Counted from the stretch's first letter, positions 34,922 to 44,297 are shown. The stretch is 64,000 bases of DNA from UBA2136 sp963974105 (GCA_963974105.1 CAXBBG010000001.1:124001-188000); one strand, 5' to 3'. Notes: generated by a model not told the origin, from the letters alone. Numbers and translations are program-made.

Positions 34922-35747
34922 AGCTTGTTACCCATGCCGCAACAACAGCCACAACAACCAGCACAAGTGGCGCCAATGCAGCGCCAATATATACATCACG
35001 TGATAAATACTGTGCAAATTGAGGGTATGAAACACCCATACCATAAAGCGTTGCCATGGCGAGTAAACTTGCTACAAACCAACCCACCAAACTACGCACA
35101 AAAACCTGACGCACTACTAAACGCGTAATAAAACTATCCGTTGCACCTACGTATTGAAGCACCGACAAACTGTCCTGCTTACCGCGCAATCCAGCCTTCA
35201 CAGTCAACGAAACTAGTAAAGCCATAATAACGAATAACACCAGTGCGAATCCAAGTGTAGAATATTGTGCAAAACGCACCCCTTTACTCACAGTCGTCAG
35301 CAATGAACGTGCATCATCAATTTCAGCCTCTGGGAATGTTTTATAAATCTTTGCGTCAAACAAAGATCTGCGCAATGTGTCATTTACAAACACGTCTAAA
35401 ACCACAGGAATCGGAAAATCATTCTCGCCTTCAAAGTATGGGCTTAACAATGCCTTTGTTTCTTCTACCGAAAGCTTTTTCACCTCAATAACCCCTTGAA
35501 CACTTTCAAGCTCTCGGTTCATTTCATCTAAAGTTTCAGCATCAGCATCAGCCAACAAATAAACACTAATTTGACTATTTTGTTCCAATTGCCAATTTTT
35601 ATAAAGATTTTCCAAACCAACCAAACCACCGCTGCCCACAGCGGCAAGCCATCCTAGAAGAATTGTCATAACAACCAACAAACGAAAAACTGTATCTTTA
35701 CGTAAAGACAAAGCTTTTTTAGCACTTTTTGCAATAGGCTTAAACAT
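34887..35747 (-). CDS. ftsX: Cell division ABC transporter permease-like protein FtsX
   Basis: 286 aa. N-terminal membrane segment (LLVVMTILLGWLAAVGSGGL), a periplasmic domain of about 120 residues and three C-terminal membrane helices with QYVGATDSFITRLVVRQVFV, the FtsX signature. With FtsE it transmits ATP hydrolysis across the membrane to control septal hydrolases; the EnvC-like protein at 20044-21135 would be its usual partner. It starts 2 bp after ftsE. Confidence 0.93.
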   Translation of the reverse strand: MFKPIAKSAKKALSLRKDTVFRLLVVMTILLGWLAAVGSGGLVGLENLYKNWQLEQNSQISVYLLADADAETLDEMNRELESVQGVIEVKKLSVEETKALLSPYFEGENDFPIPVVLDVFVNDTLRRSLFDAKIYKTFPEAEIDDARSLLTTVSKGVRFAQYSTLGFALVLFVIMALLVSLTVKAGLRGKQDSLSVLQYVGATDSFITRLVVRQVFVRSLVGWFVASLLAMATLYGMGVSYPQFAQYLSRDVYIGAALAPLVLVVVAVVAAWVTSYGVVQKAQKSA

Positions 35748-35749
35748 AC

Positions 35750-36484
35750 TTACGCGACCCTTCCTGAGTTATCGCCTAAAGGCATTTTTGGCATCGAGCT
35801 ATCTGTTTTTGTGTTTTTAGAAACAACCTTACCGTCTTTTAAATAAATACACGGATAAGGGAAGCTTTCAACAAGTTCGCGGTCGTGCGTGGCCACAACA
35901 ACTGTCGTGCCATGTTTATTCAACTCCATAAACAAATGCATAATACGTTGTCCCATAGCCGCATCCACGTTACCAGTCGGCTCATCGGCTACAAGCAGAC
36001 GTGGGCGGTTAACAACAGCACGTGCAATACTCACACGTTGTTTTTCACCACCACTTAATTGACTTGGGTGCTTGTCTAGTTTATCACCTAGACCTACCCA
36101 ATCTAAAATTTCATCGACACATTTTTCTTGCTCTTGAGAGAGCTTGCCATGCAAAGAAAGAGGTAAAGAAACGTTTTCACGCACATTTAAATGTTCTAAA
36201 AGCCTAAAGTCTTGAAAGACCACACCCATGCGACGGCGCGTATGCGCCACCTCTTCGCGGCTGAGGCGTGATACGTTTTTTCCAAAAAGCGTAACAGAGC
36301 CAACTGTTGGTAACAAATCCATATACATCATGCGGAAAAGCGTTGTTTTACCAGCACCAGAAGGCCCCGATAAGAAGTGGAACGACCCTTCTTCAATGTT
36401 CAAACAAACATCGCGCACAGCTTCTTTATCAGCCGAACCATCCGTTTTGCGATATTTAAACGCCACATGATTAAAATTGATCAA
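35750..36484 (-). CDS. ftsE: Cell division ATP-binding protein FtsE
   Basis: About 244 aa ABC ATPase. Walker A GPSGAGKTTLFRMM, Q-loop FQDFRLLEHLNVRENV, signature LSGGEKQRVSIARA, Walker B RLLVADEPTGNVD and H-loop VVVATHDRELV. The open frame extends to 36616, but family alignment (MIxFxHVxKxY) points to a TTG at 36484 (xINFNHVAFKYR), with AAGG 8 bases upstream. A polar C-terminal tail of about 20 residues follows the domain. It is operonic with ftsX. Confidence 0.92.
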   Translation of the reverse strand: MINFNHVAFKYRKTDGSADKEAVRDVCLNIEEGSFHFLSGPSGAGKTTLFRMMYMDLLPTVGSVTLFGKNVSRLSREEVAHTRRRMGVVFQDFRLLEHLNVRENVSLPLSLHGKLSQEQEKCVDEILDWVGLGDKLDKHPSQLSGGEKQRVSIARAVVNRPRLLVADEPTGNVDAAMGQRIMHLFMELNKHGTTVVVATHDRELVESFPYPCIYLKDGKVVSKNTKTDSSMPKMPLGDNSGRVA

Positions 36485-36687
36485 TTTACTACCCTTATTA
36501 GCTAAAAATACGATGCCTGCATTCTTACATAAAAGAGCATACCTTTGCAAGAAGGTGACACACTGTTTGCCTACTTTATGCACATTTACGCTAAAACGCT
36601 TAAAAGAAGGTTGCACAGGGCGCTACATTCACTTAATGTATGAATTAACTTGCAAGAACACCAAACGAAAAGTTTACTTTACAACCG

Positions 36688-37365
36688 ATGATTATCCGTT
36701 GCCCACAGTGCCGCACAGGCTATAGCGTAGAACATAACCAGATATACAAAGCTGGTCGTGTAGTTCGCTGTTCTCAATGCAGCCACACATGGCTACAAGA
36801 ATACGTCCCACCACAATCATCTTTTGACAATGAACCTAAAAAGGCACCTTTAGCGCCGATTAACAAAAAATTAGACGATGAGTTAGCGTCAAAAAATTCA
36901 GCTGCCTACAAGAATAAGAAAAAAATACAAATGATCGCATTAAGCGCTTTCATTTCTATAACGCTTATCTTAAGCATCCTTTTGCTTGCTCAAAACTTTT
37001 TTGAAGAAGTATTCCCTTCATCTAAAGGCTTTTACAGCACAATTGGCCTAAGCAGCCAGTCAGAAGGTGAAACGGAATCGGCAACAGGCCTTGTTATCCC
37101 TAAAGAAGCCATCGAGCGCACACTTGAGGACGGAGAACCTTTAGTGTTAAGCTTTAAAGGTAAAGTTGTAAACACCAATAGCGTGAGCGTTTCTGTCCCG
37201 GGCATCATCATTACATTACACGATGATAAAGGCGTTGAAATTGATAGATGGCCAGCTTACCCAGAAAAGTCGAACCTTGCCCCTGGTGAGGAAACAAAAT
37301 GGATATGTAGATTTTTCAACCCAGACCTTGATAGTGTGGCAGAACACCGCATACGGTTTAAATAA
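36688..37365 (+). CDS. MJ0042-type zinc-ribbon membrane protein
   Basis: 225 aa. The N-terminus MIIRCPQCRTGYSVEHNQIY plus VVRCSQCSHTW is the MJ0042-family zinc ribbon (CxxC...CxxC). A membrane helix (about residues 75-98) and an extracytoplasmic domain similar to DUF3426 follow (LVLSFKGKVVNTNSVSVSVP, WICRFFNP). The function is unknown. Its divergence from ftsE is a recurring alphaproteobacterial arrangement. The ATG has no strong Shine-Dalgarno. Confidence 0.82.
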   Translation: MIIRCPQCRTGYSVEHNQIYKAGRVVRCSQCSHTWLQEYVPPQSSFDNEPKKAPLAPINKKLDDELASKNSAAYKNKKKIQMIALSAFISITLILSILLLAQNFFEEVFPSSKGFYSTIGLSSQSEGETESATGLVIPKEAIERTLEDGEPLVLSFKGKVVNTNSVSVSVPGIIITLHDDKGVEIDRWPAYPEKSNLAPGEETKWICRFFNPDLDSVAEHRIRFK

Positions 37366-37375
37366 TTAGAATATT

Positions 37376-37402
37376 AAAAAAACGCCCGCAGGCGTTTTTT
37401 TA
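37376..37402. terminator. Intrinsic terminator
   Basis: Stem AACGCC/GGCGTT with loop CGCA, preceded by an A-run and followed by T7; ends the zinc-ribbon gene and the small minus-strand lipoprotein gene. Confidence 0.9.
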
Positions 37403-37417
37403 ATGCAGACACGAATT

Positions 37418-37547
37418 TTAGTATGAAGAGCTATCCTCAATCAAATCTTTTGAAATTTCAATAGAAGCACGCTGACCACAAGCCGATAACGGGAGTGCTA
37501 AAACAGCAAGGATGATCAGTATTTTTATTTTTTTTATGGTAAACATT
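37418..37547 (-). pseudogene. Small lipoprotein gene split by a one-base frameshift
   Basis: From an ATG at 37547 the minus strand encodes MFTIKKIKILIILAV. One frame over it continues LALPLSACGQRASIEISKDL and IEDSSSY before TAA at 37418. Joined, the parts make a textbook lipoprotein of about 42 aa with lipobox LSAC. The break is at a run of five T; four would restore the frame. Unrepaired, the first frame ends after 29 codons. It may be a sequencing error, a decayed gene, or a start at an internal TTG. Too short for standard gene finders. Confidence 0.5.
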
Positions 37548-37612
37548 TGCTGTTCTCACTTTTGATTCATATAATAGATAAGAATTTTACAACAAGAAGG
37601 CCCCAAGCGCAA

Positions 37613-38209
37613 ATGAAGCATTTCAAGAATATCATTTTTCACACCTTCCTTTGCTATACCTGCATAATCCTGCCAGCCAAAGCGCAGGATGTTATGGCCT
37701 TTTACGACAACCCTATTAGTGCACCCAATGTAACATGGAAAAACCTAGACGGCCTTGACATTTCACTTAATGATTTTAAAGGAAAAGTTGTTTTACTTAA
37801 CCTTTGGGCAACATGGTGCACACCGTGTGCCATTGAAATGCCTGCGTTTAATTTTTTACAAAAACGTTATAAAAACGGTGGATTTGAAGTCGTGGCCGTT
37901 GCCTTAAATGACACGAATGAAGCCGTAGGAAACTTTATGCAAAAACACAAACTAGACCAACTTACCCCCTACATCGACAGTTACGACACCGTCGGCAAAA
38001 CATTTAGGCCCAAAAGTACACCCACAACATACCTTATCAACCGTAAGGGTGAAGTTATTGCAGGCAAGGAAGGTTTAAGCGAATGGCTAGGGGCTGACAT
38101 GATGGCTATTATTGAAACAGAGCTTAAAAAGAACCAACCCTCATTCACGCTTCCTCAAGGTGTTCAAGTTATTGATAGGAATGACATTCACGGTGGCATC
38201 CACCGCTAG
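37613..38209 (+). CDS. TlpA/ResA-like periplasmic thiol-disulfide oxidoreductase
   Basis: About 198 aa. A signal peptide (MKHFKNIIFHTFLCY..., cleavage near PAKAQ) precedes a thioredoxin-like domain with active site LWATWCTPCAIEMP (CTPC, slightly unlike CxPC of TlpA), VVAVALNDTNEAVGNFMQKH and the cis-Pro region STPTTYLINRKGEV. It is probably involved in cytochrome c maturation or periplasmic thiol reduction. The ATG at 37613 gives a proper signal peptide; the frame extends 22 codons upstream. Confidence 0.88.
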   Translation: MKHFKNIIFHTFLCYTCIILPAKAQDVMAFYDNPISAPNVTWKNLDGLDISLNDFKGKVVLLNLWATWCTPCAIEMPAFNFLQKRYKNGGFEVVAVALNDTNEAVGNFMQKHKLDQLTPYIDSYDTVGKTFRPKSTPTTYLINRKGEVIAGKEGLSEWLGADMMAIIETELKKNQPSFTLPQGVQVIDRNDIHGGIHR

Positions 38210-38215
38210 AGCGTA

Positions 38216-38986
38216 TTAGCAGGACTCGTAAATCGTATAATCGTCTCGGTAATAAACCTTATCAAAATAAAGACCCTGGGGCGGCAATGTTTTCCCACCA
38301 TCGTTACGGTCCTTACTTTTTAGCATCACCTCAAAACTATCCGCAGGAATAATACCACGCCCAATATCAATCGCTGTGCCTACTGTAATGCGTATCATAT
38401 TATGTAAAAAATGATCGGCTTTAATTTTAAATTTCAACAAGTCGCCATCTTGTTCTACTGTAAATTTTTGCATCGCACATACAGGCGTCGAAGACTCGCA
38501 AGAGCTTGCTCTAAAAGCGCTAAAATCATGCTCACCAATTAAACATTCAAGCGACTTACGCATTAAATCAATATCAAGTGGATGTAAGACATGTACAGCC
38601 CTATGACGCCACAATGAAGAAGGTGCGCGGCGATTTAAAACCAAAAATTCATATTGTCTTGCAATCGCACTAAACCTTGCATGGAAATTTTCAGAAACAA
38701 CCTCAGCCTTTAAAATACTAATACCTTCAGACGTGAAGCGGTTAATCCCATCTTTAAAAGCTACCAAAGGATGACGGCAGTCAATTTCAAAATGACACAC
38801 CTGCTCTTTACCGTGCACACCTGCATCGGTACGCCCCGAAGCGTACACCGTTATGTCTTGACTGGTTAAAATACGAATAGCTTTTTCAATTTCACCCTGC
38901 ACTGTCACCTTATCGGGTTGGCGCTGCCAACCGTGGAAACCTGTGCCGTCATATTCAACCGTTAATTTAATACGGCGCATTGTCAT
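38216..38986 (-). CDS. truA: tRNA pseudouridine(38-40) synthase TruA
   Basis: 256 aa. The N-terminus MTMRRIKLTVEYDGTGFHGW and the catalytic Asp in ASGRTDAGVHGKEQVCHFE are diagnostic, with YEFLVLNRR, FRASSCESSTPVC and FLHNMIRITVGT further on. It modifies the anticodon arm of many tRNAs. It overlaps the fmt stop by 4 bp (ATGA). Confidence 0.96.
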   Translation of the reverse strand: MTMRRIKLTVEYDGTGFHGWQRQPDKVTVQGEIEKAIRILTSQDITVYASGRTDAGVHGKEQVCHFEIDCRHPLVAFKDGINRFTSEGISILKAEVVSENFHARFSAIARQYEFLVLNRRAPSSLWRHRAVHVLHPLDIDLMRKSLECLIGEHDFSAFRASSCESSTPVCAMQKFTVEQDGDLLKFKIKADHFLHNMIRITVGTAIDIGRGIIPADSFEVMLKSKDRNDGGKTLPPQGLYFDKVYYRDDYTIYESC

Positions 38987-39915
38987 GAAAGCACATCCCC
39001 TTCCTTTAAAGGGTAGCCTTTCAAAAATTCTACAACTGGCAAAGCACGCTTACCCGCACGCTGAAGCTGCGTTAAGCATATAACACCTTCGCCTGTTTGA
39101 ATATGTACACCGCCTTCATTTATCGCACAAACTTGACCTATATCCATTTCAGATAACAATAAAGACAAGGTACTGTTCAACACTTTAATTTCAGCACCTT
39201 CATGGTTAAAAATAGCGCCAGGCCATGGTGATAGACCTCTTATTTGATTATGGAGCACTTTTGCGCTTTTGCTAAAGTTAAGGGCACGAATTTCTGGTAA
39301 ATCTACGCTTTTAAACTTATGTGCATATGTCGTTTCACCCACCTGGAGTTGCGCCGCATTTTTATATTGAGCCCAGTTGTCAACCACATCCAACATATGC
39401 TTTGCACCTTCAAGTTTAAAGCGGTCATGCAATTCACCGGCGGTTTCATCACATCCTATACTATAGCTTTTACGTAAGTAAACAGGCCCACTATCTAAAC
39501 CTTTTTCCATTTCCATAATACAAATATCGGTCGTGGTTTCACCATTTAAAACAGGATAATTCATAGGTGCAGCACCGCGCCATAAAGGCAAGGCAGAAGG
39601 ATGCAAGTTAATGCAAGGCGCTACATTTAAAACACCTTCGGGCAAAATTAAACCATAAGCCACAACAATAATAAGGTCAGGGTTTAAAGCTTTTAATGCC
39701 TTAATATCATCTTCTTTAAATTTTTCAGGAGTCAACACCGGAATGGCGTTTAGTTCTGCTAAATTATGCACAGGGGTCTGATTCACCTTTTGTCCACGCC
39801 CAGAAGGCCTTGGTGGTTGAGAATAAACCGTCACAATTTCATGCTGACTATGAATGAGTACGTCAAGTGTTGGCACAGCGAAATCTGGGGAACCCATAAA
39901 TACAATTCTCATCAA
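38983..39915 (-). CDS. fmt: Methionyl-tRNA formyltransferase
   Basis: 310 aa (E. coli 315). N-terminal formyl-transferase domain with MRIVFMGSPDFAVPTLDVL, AYGLILPEGVLNV and the catalytic INLHPSALPLWRGAAPMNY, then EMEKGLDSGPV. The C-terminal domain starts near ALNFSKSAKVLHNQIRGLSP. It formylates initiator Met-tRNA and forms a def-fmt-truA operon with its neighbours. Confidence 0.96.
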   Translation of the reverse strand: MMRIVFMGSPDFAVPTLDVLIHSQHEIVTVYSQPPRPSGRGQKVNQTPVHNLAELNAIPVLTPEKFKEDDIKALKALNPDLIIVVAYGLILPEGVLNVAPCINLHPSALPLWRGAAPMNYPVLNGETTTDICIMEMEKGLDSGPVYLRKSYSIGCDETAGELHDRFKLEGAKHMLDVVDNWAQYKNAAQLQVGETTYAHKFKSVDLPEIRALNFSKSAKVLHNQIRGLSPWPGAIFNHEGAEIKVLNSTLSLLLSEMDIGQVCAINEGGVHIQTGEGVICLTQLQRAGKRALPVVEFLKGYPLKEGDVLS

Positions 39916-39945
39916 AACACCCCTTTACACATTCATTTTTAAAAA

Positions 39946-40497
39946 CTAGGCAGGTTCAGCAACTGGCTCTGGTCTTTTATCAAACGCACCTTGTTTTTTA
40001 AGCTTTGCAAGCTTTTTAACAATCATATTTTTCTTCAAACGAGACAAATGGTCTATAAACAACACACCGTCTAAATGATCAATTTCATGCTGAATGCATG
40101 TTGCCAACAAATCATCGGCCTCTAATTTTTGTTTTTTACCGTTTTCATCTAAGTATTCAACAATACAAGAAAAAGGCCTTTCCACTTCTTCATAAAAAGT
40201 CGGCACACTTAAGCACCCTTCTTCATACACACCCATATCTTCACTTAAGTGTGTAATAACAGGGTTTATCATTTTATAAGGGTTTGGCTTTTCTTCTTCT
40301 GGATTTGCAATATCAATCACAATCATACGTTTTAGAATACCTACCTGATTTGCTGCCAAACCAATACCAGGCGCTTTATACATTGTTTCCAACATATCAT
40401 CGAGTTGCTTTCTAATCTCATCGGTCACCTCTTCAACCTCTTGCGCTTTATGCGCTAAAATTGGGTTTGGAGTCACTAAAATGTCTAATATTGCCAT
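39946..40497 (-). CDS. def: Peptide deformylase
   Basis: About 183 aa with all three metal-site motifs: GIGLAANQ, EGCLSVP and CIQHEIDHLDG. It removes the formyl group from nascent proteins, complementing fmt next to it. The ATG at 40497 (MAILDILVTPNP) has AAGG 9 bases upstream and fits the family better than the ATG six codons further up. Confidence 0.96.
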   Translation of the reverse strand: MAILDILVTPNPILAHKAQEVEEVTDEIRKQLDDMLETMYKAPGIGLAANQVGILKRMIVIDIANPEEEKPNPYKMINPVITHLSEDMGVYEEGCLSVPTFYEEVERPFSCIVEYLDENGKKQKLEADDLLATCIQHEIDHLDGVLFIDHLSRLKKNMIVKKLAKLKKQGAFDKRPEPVAEPA

Positions 40498-40613
40498 GCG
40501 TTTTAACCTTATCATATTGTCTACTTCATAATATAGGTGAGAAATAGCTTTGTTTCAAGTAAGTTTTTCACTTATCATAAACCTAATTTAAATAATAAAT
40601 TTAAGGAAAATCA

Positions 40614-41462
40614 ATGCAAATCAAAGAAATTGGCGTTATAGGAGCCGGACAAATGGGTAGCGGCATTGCGCATGTAGCGGCGTTAAGCGGTTACAACGTC
40701 GTATTAATTGACCAATCAGAGACAGCATTGAACAATGCTAAAGCAAATATTTTAAAGAACTTAGATCGCCAATATGGCAAGGGTAAAATCACTGAAATTG
40801 AAATGGGTGCAGCTTACAGCCGCATTCAAATTTTCTCAACAGTTGAAGCATTAAATAATGCCGACCTTATTATAGAAGCCGCAACAGAAGAAGAGCACAT
40901 TAAAGAAAAGATCTTTAAAAGCCTGAACCCTGTTTGCAAAGAAGGCGCAATTTTAGCATCAAACACCTCTTCTATTTCAATCACAAGACTTGCCTCTTAT
41001 ACAAACGTCCCTGAAAAGTTCATTGGCATGCATTTTATGAATCCTGTACCGATCATGAAACTTGTGGAAATGATTCGCGGGCTTGCCACAACAGACGAAA
41101 CCTACGAAACCGTTTTAGAGGTTGCTCATAAAATGGGTAAAACCGTGGCAACCAGTGCCGACTTTCCAGGGTTCATTGTGAACCGTATTTTAATGCCAAT
41201 GATTAACGAAGCTTGCTTTGTACTACAAGAAGGCGTTGCCGATGCTAAGTCCATCGACCTTTCTATGAAACTTGGTACAGCGCACCCGATGGGCCCTTTA
41301 GAGCTTGCAGATTTTATCGGCCTTGATACCTGCTTATCTATCATGCGGGTTTTACATCAAGAACTTGGTGACAGTAAATACCGCCCCTGCCCTTTGCTGG
41401 TAAAACATGTAGAAGCAGGCTGGCTTGGTAAAAAAACAGGTAAAGGCTTTTATTCATACTAA
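40614..41462 (+). CDS. 3-hydroxybutyryl-CoA dehydrogenase-like (3-hydroxyacyl-CoA dehydrogenase)
   Basis: 282 aa, the usual length for Hbd/PaaH. NAD-binding IGVIGAGQMGSGIAHVAALS, then IEAATEEEHIKEKIF, SNTSSISITRLAS and the catalytic His in GMHFMNPVPIMKLVEMIRG. The C-terminal domain carries DFPGFIVNRILMPMINEACF and HPMGPLELADFIGLDTCL. It oxidises 3-hydroxyacyl-CoA or supplies polyhydroxybutyrate precursors. AAGGA precedes the ATG. It stands alone between def and the large membrane protein. Confidence 0.92.
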   Translation: MQIKEIGVIGAGQMGSGIAHVAALSGYNVVLIDQSETALNNAKANILKNLDRQYGKGKITEIEMGAAYSRIQIFSTVEALNNADLIIEAATEEEHIKEKIFKSLNPVCKEGAILASNTSSISITRLASYTNVPEKFIGMHFMNPVPIMKLVEMIRGLATTDETYETVLEVAHKMGKTVATSADFPGFIVNRILMPMINEACFVLQEGVADAKSIDLSMKLGTAHPMGPLELADFIGLDTCLSIMRVLHQELGDSKYRPCPLLVKHVEAGWLGKKTGKGFYSY

Positions 41463-41581
41463 ACAAATGCCACACAGGTTTATAAATTAAGAATCAAACG
41501 AAAAGGTTTTTCAAAAGCAAACTTGTATTTAAGGGGTACAGTGACCATAATTTTAGAAAATAAAAATAAAAAGGTATAAAA

Positions 41582-43381
41582 ATGAACGAACTTTATGGTC
41601 TCATTCTTTGTTTCAGTTTACTTTTATTCTACTTCTTTACAGGGCGCATTGTTGCAAGCCACACTCTCTTTGGCCGTAATTTTGCCTCTTCTAGCTTATA
41701 CAATACAATAACAGCTATGGGGTTATGGTGCTTCACAGCACTTTTAGCCAATGCTTTAAATATAAACTTAAGCCATGCATGGTGGTTTTATGTAGCCATA
41801 GTGGCCCTTTTATTTTTGTATTTATTGAGCTCTAATCATGAAAAACTGCCACGTGAACATAGCTTAACTTCACCTTTGGCCATTTTAATCTTTTTGGCAC
41901 CTACACTTTATTTCACACTGGCAGATGTACCAAAAAACATAATAGAACTTAACACTTTCATGAGAAATGCTCAGTTTTTAGCAGAGCACAATACACTTGC
42001 AAATAACATATCAGATGGGAAATTTGCACTAGAAGGCGTTACATCACCGCAAAACGGACTACTCTCTATTTTCCCATCTTTTATATTTCAGAACACTTTT
42101 TTTGAAGGGAGTTTTGCTATTTTCAATGTTATTTTACTCGCCTTTACAGCCGATGCCATGGTTAAACTAACCGACCTTAAAACAAGATGGTCCAACCTTG
42201 CCCTTATTGCTGCTGGTAGCATTTTTTCCATCACAATTTTAAACCCCTTCTTTACTATACAAAGTTTAACAACAGCAGCACCCGACCTTATTTTTGCAAG
42301 CGCAATACTGGCTGCATGCATTCCCCTTTGCCGTGAACGAAACCTGCCAAGCGGCCTTGGAGCTTTGCCAACAGCTCTTATTTTATCCTTTATCATTGGC
42401 ACGCATCAAATGGGTGTTTATGTAGTTATCCTTATTTTAACGCTCTGGTTTATAAGGACACTTTTTGAGGAAAAAGAATTTATCAACCTCTTCTTTTCTG
42501 GCACAGTCCTTATCACTCTCCCAGCACTTACTTGGCATTTATGGGCATTTTACACACAAGAAATTGAACTATCTCAAATACTAAGCCATAGCAAAAATGG
42601 AGTGAATATATTATATCTTGTACAAGGTCAGTTTTCGCCTTTAGCTCTATTGATCATTGCGTTATTAATTATTTTACTTTCGGTAGAATTCCTTTCAATA
42701 CGCCGTTTTAAGGATATTCAAGACCTCTTCACTCAAAGAGGGTGGCTTACAATCCCAACGACGTTTACATGTATATATATAGCACTCGCAAGCTATAAAA
42801 ATATTGGTGAAATTTCTACCCATATTCAGTTTATTGCCGTTGTTCCTTTTTGGTATATCGTTACGTCATGGTATAAAAAATCCAAGTGGCAGAAGCTAGC
42901 TTACGAAGCGCCGTGGGCACTTGCACTTTCACTTGCAATTGTATTTATGTCGGTTCAATCTATTATGTCTACAAGCATTAAACAACGTTACAACGACCCT
43001 GAACTTCACACTTTAGGCGTGGCAAAAGCCATGGCAAAAAGCACACTCAAAGCGGGTGACAATATAGCCGTTCTTGATACACCTCAACAAGATATAAGAT
43101 ACTCATCCTTGATGCGTTATGGGCTAACCCGCCATGAAGGACAGGTTAAAAGCGTTAATGAACTTTTAAGAACTAGCTCATTAGATGCTGATATATTCCT
43201 TCATAAATTAAAGGAATACAACTTCCAATATTTGTGGTTACATACACCAACAGAAAATGACAAAAAATGGCTTGGTCGCTTTTTAAAAACAGATAAATCT
43301 TATCTTTTTAAAGTTGAAGAAGACAAACTATTGCTTATTAAAATATACCCACACCCAAGCTATGACCACAATGACTTGTAA
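41582..43381 (+). CDS. Large polytopic membrane protein, 599 aa
   Basis: Not firmly recognised. About ten to twelve hydrophobic segments fill residues 1-460; a C-terminal soluble domain of about 130 residues follows (VAKAMAKSTLKAGDNIAVLD, YLWLHTPTENDKKWLGRFL). The layout, many helices with a large first loop and a soluble tail, resembles GT-C glycosyltransferases or O-antigen/sugar-chain membrane proteins. I see no clear catalytic DxD/DE motif in the first loop. AAGG precedes the ATG. Confidence 0.7.
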   Translation: MNELYGLILCFSLLLFYFFTGRIVASHTLFGRNFASSSLYNTITAMGLWCFTALLANALNINLSHAWWFYVAIVALLFLYLLSSNHEKLPREHSLTSPLAILIFLAPTLYFTLADVPKNIIELNTFMRNAQFLAEHNTLANNISDGKFALEGVTSPQNGLLSIFPSFIFQNTFFEGSFAIFNVILLAFTADAMVKLTDLKTRWSNLALIAAGSIFSITILNPFFTIQSLTTAAPDLIFASAILAACIPLCRERNLPSGLGALPTALILSFIIGTHQMGVYVVILILTLWFIRTLFEEKEFINLFFSGTVLITLPALTWHLWAFYTQEIELSQILSHSKNGVNILYLVQGQFSPLALLIIALLIILLSVEFLSIRRFKDIQDLFTQRGWLTIPTTFTCIYIALASYKNIGEISTHIQFIAVVPFWYIVTSWYKKSKWQKLAYEAPWALALSLAIVFMSVQSIMSTSIKQRYNDPELHTLGVAKAMAKSTLKAGDNIAVLDTPQQDIRYSSLMRYGLTRHEGQVKSVNELLRTSSLDADIFLHKLKEYNFQYLWLHTPTENDKKWLGRFLKTDKSYLFKVEEDKLLLIKIYPHPSYDHNDL

Positions 43382-43404
43382 TTCAATATAAGCGTAAATA
43401 GCAC

Positions 43405-43433
43405 TTGTTATTTCAGGAAAAAACCCTTATAAA
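43405..43433 (+). promoter_or_regulatory. Predicted promoter of ssrA
   Basis: -35 TTGTTA (43405-43410), 17-bp spacer, -10 TATAAA (43428-43433). The predicted transcription start, near 43440, is just before the mature tmRNA 5' end at 43446. Confidence 0.6.
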
Positions 43434-43445
43434 TTATGTATAACT

Positions 43446-43893
43446 GGGGGCGACATTGGTTTCGACGGGATTGATGCGTATCTAGGAGCATGTGGAGGGG
43501 AGAACGACCCACCTTACAAAACGTTTAAACTGTATAATTGCAGAAGACGATTACGGGTACGCTATGGCCGCTTAGTTTTAAACTGAGTAACTATAGATTT
43601 AACGTGCTTAAATCAATACAGACCCCATAAACGGTCTGGCCGAAGAGGATACTTTAGTTTATCGAGGTTCTTGTTTGGTTCATATTTGGATAAACTAGCA
43701 TGAAGGGGCGCCGTGACCCGGACTGCGAATTTTTTAGGTAAATTTAATTTATATTTTATTTACTGAACGGACGGCCTAAACGTGGCCCTGTTTCTAGGCA
43801 GCGTTTAGGAGAAATAAATTAGAGACTAAACATGTAGTAGCCTGTTACAAGACTTAATTGCGGACGGGGGTTCGACTCCCCCCGCCTCCACCA
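43446..43893 (+). ncRNA. ssrA: Transfer-messenger RNA (one-piece)
   Basis: 448 nt. The 5' end GGGGGCGACATTGGTTTCGA pairs through GGGGGCG with the 3' CGCCTCC of the acceptor stem, followed by A and encoded CCA. The T arm contains GGGTTCGACTCCC. The tag frame at 43540-43575 reads GCA...TAG and encodes AEDDYGYAMAA; the preceding ATAATT resembles ATAGTC before the E. coli resume codon. It rescues stalled ribosomes with SmpB. The 5' acceptor strand comes first and CCA last, so the gene is not permuted, unlike the two-piece tmRNA of most alphaproteobacteria. Confidence 0.95.
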
Positions 43894-44078
43894 TTTTTAA
43901 ATTCATTATACATTTCAAATAGTTATAGAGGTTTGCACACACAAGGTACAAACTGGTGGTACAAAGTTACTCTCAAATACGCTACAAGACGTTGTAACTT
44001 ATTTGTATTCTCAACTTTTTGGTGGTGCATTTAGGTTGTACGAAGATTATAACGCAATGAATGAGGGGTGTCTAAAGG
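43894..44078. other. ssrA downstream flank with paired GGTACAAA repeats
   Basis: GGTACAAA occurs twice near 43935-43960, followed by GGTGGTGCA. The 3' end of ssrA is a common integration site, and such repeats are often found in integrase arm regions. No integrase frame and no second copy of the ssrA 3' end was found. Confidence 0.35.
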
Positions 44079-44297
44079 GTGAGTAATTTTGCAAAATCAT
44101 TTTTTTTAATATTAACAATATTTTTAGCAAGCTGCGGTGTACCGCAAGAGGATTATGATAAAGTTCGATCTGAAAATAAATCATTAAAAAAACAAGTAAT
44201 TTCTTTAAATGATGAGCTTGATGAATTCCGCTTTGGTGAGGAACGCCTTATTGCTTTGGTTGAAAAGAATTACATTGGTCAACTATTTAAAGGCTAG
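44079..44297 (+). CDS. Small coiled-coil lipoprotein, 72 aa
   Basis: GTG start. Signal peptide ending in lipobox FLASC (Cys at residue 19), then a short coiled coil (DYDKVRSENKSLKKQVISLN). It resembles Lpp/YgdI-like small outer-membrane lipoproteins in plan only, and no exact family is recognised. It sits between ssrA and decayed surface-protein genes. Confidence 0.65.
   Translation: MSNFAKSFFLILTIFLASCGVPQEDYDKVRSENKSLKKQVISLNDELDEFRFGEERLIALVEKNYIGQLFKG

Noticed and set aside
43446..43893. Permuted two-piece alphaproteobacterial tmRNA
   Set aside because: The 5' acceptor strand and tag precede the T arm and CCA, which is the linear order.
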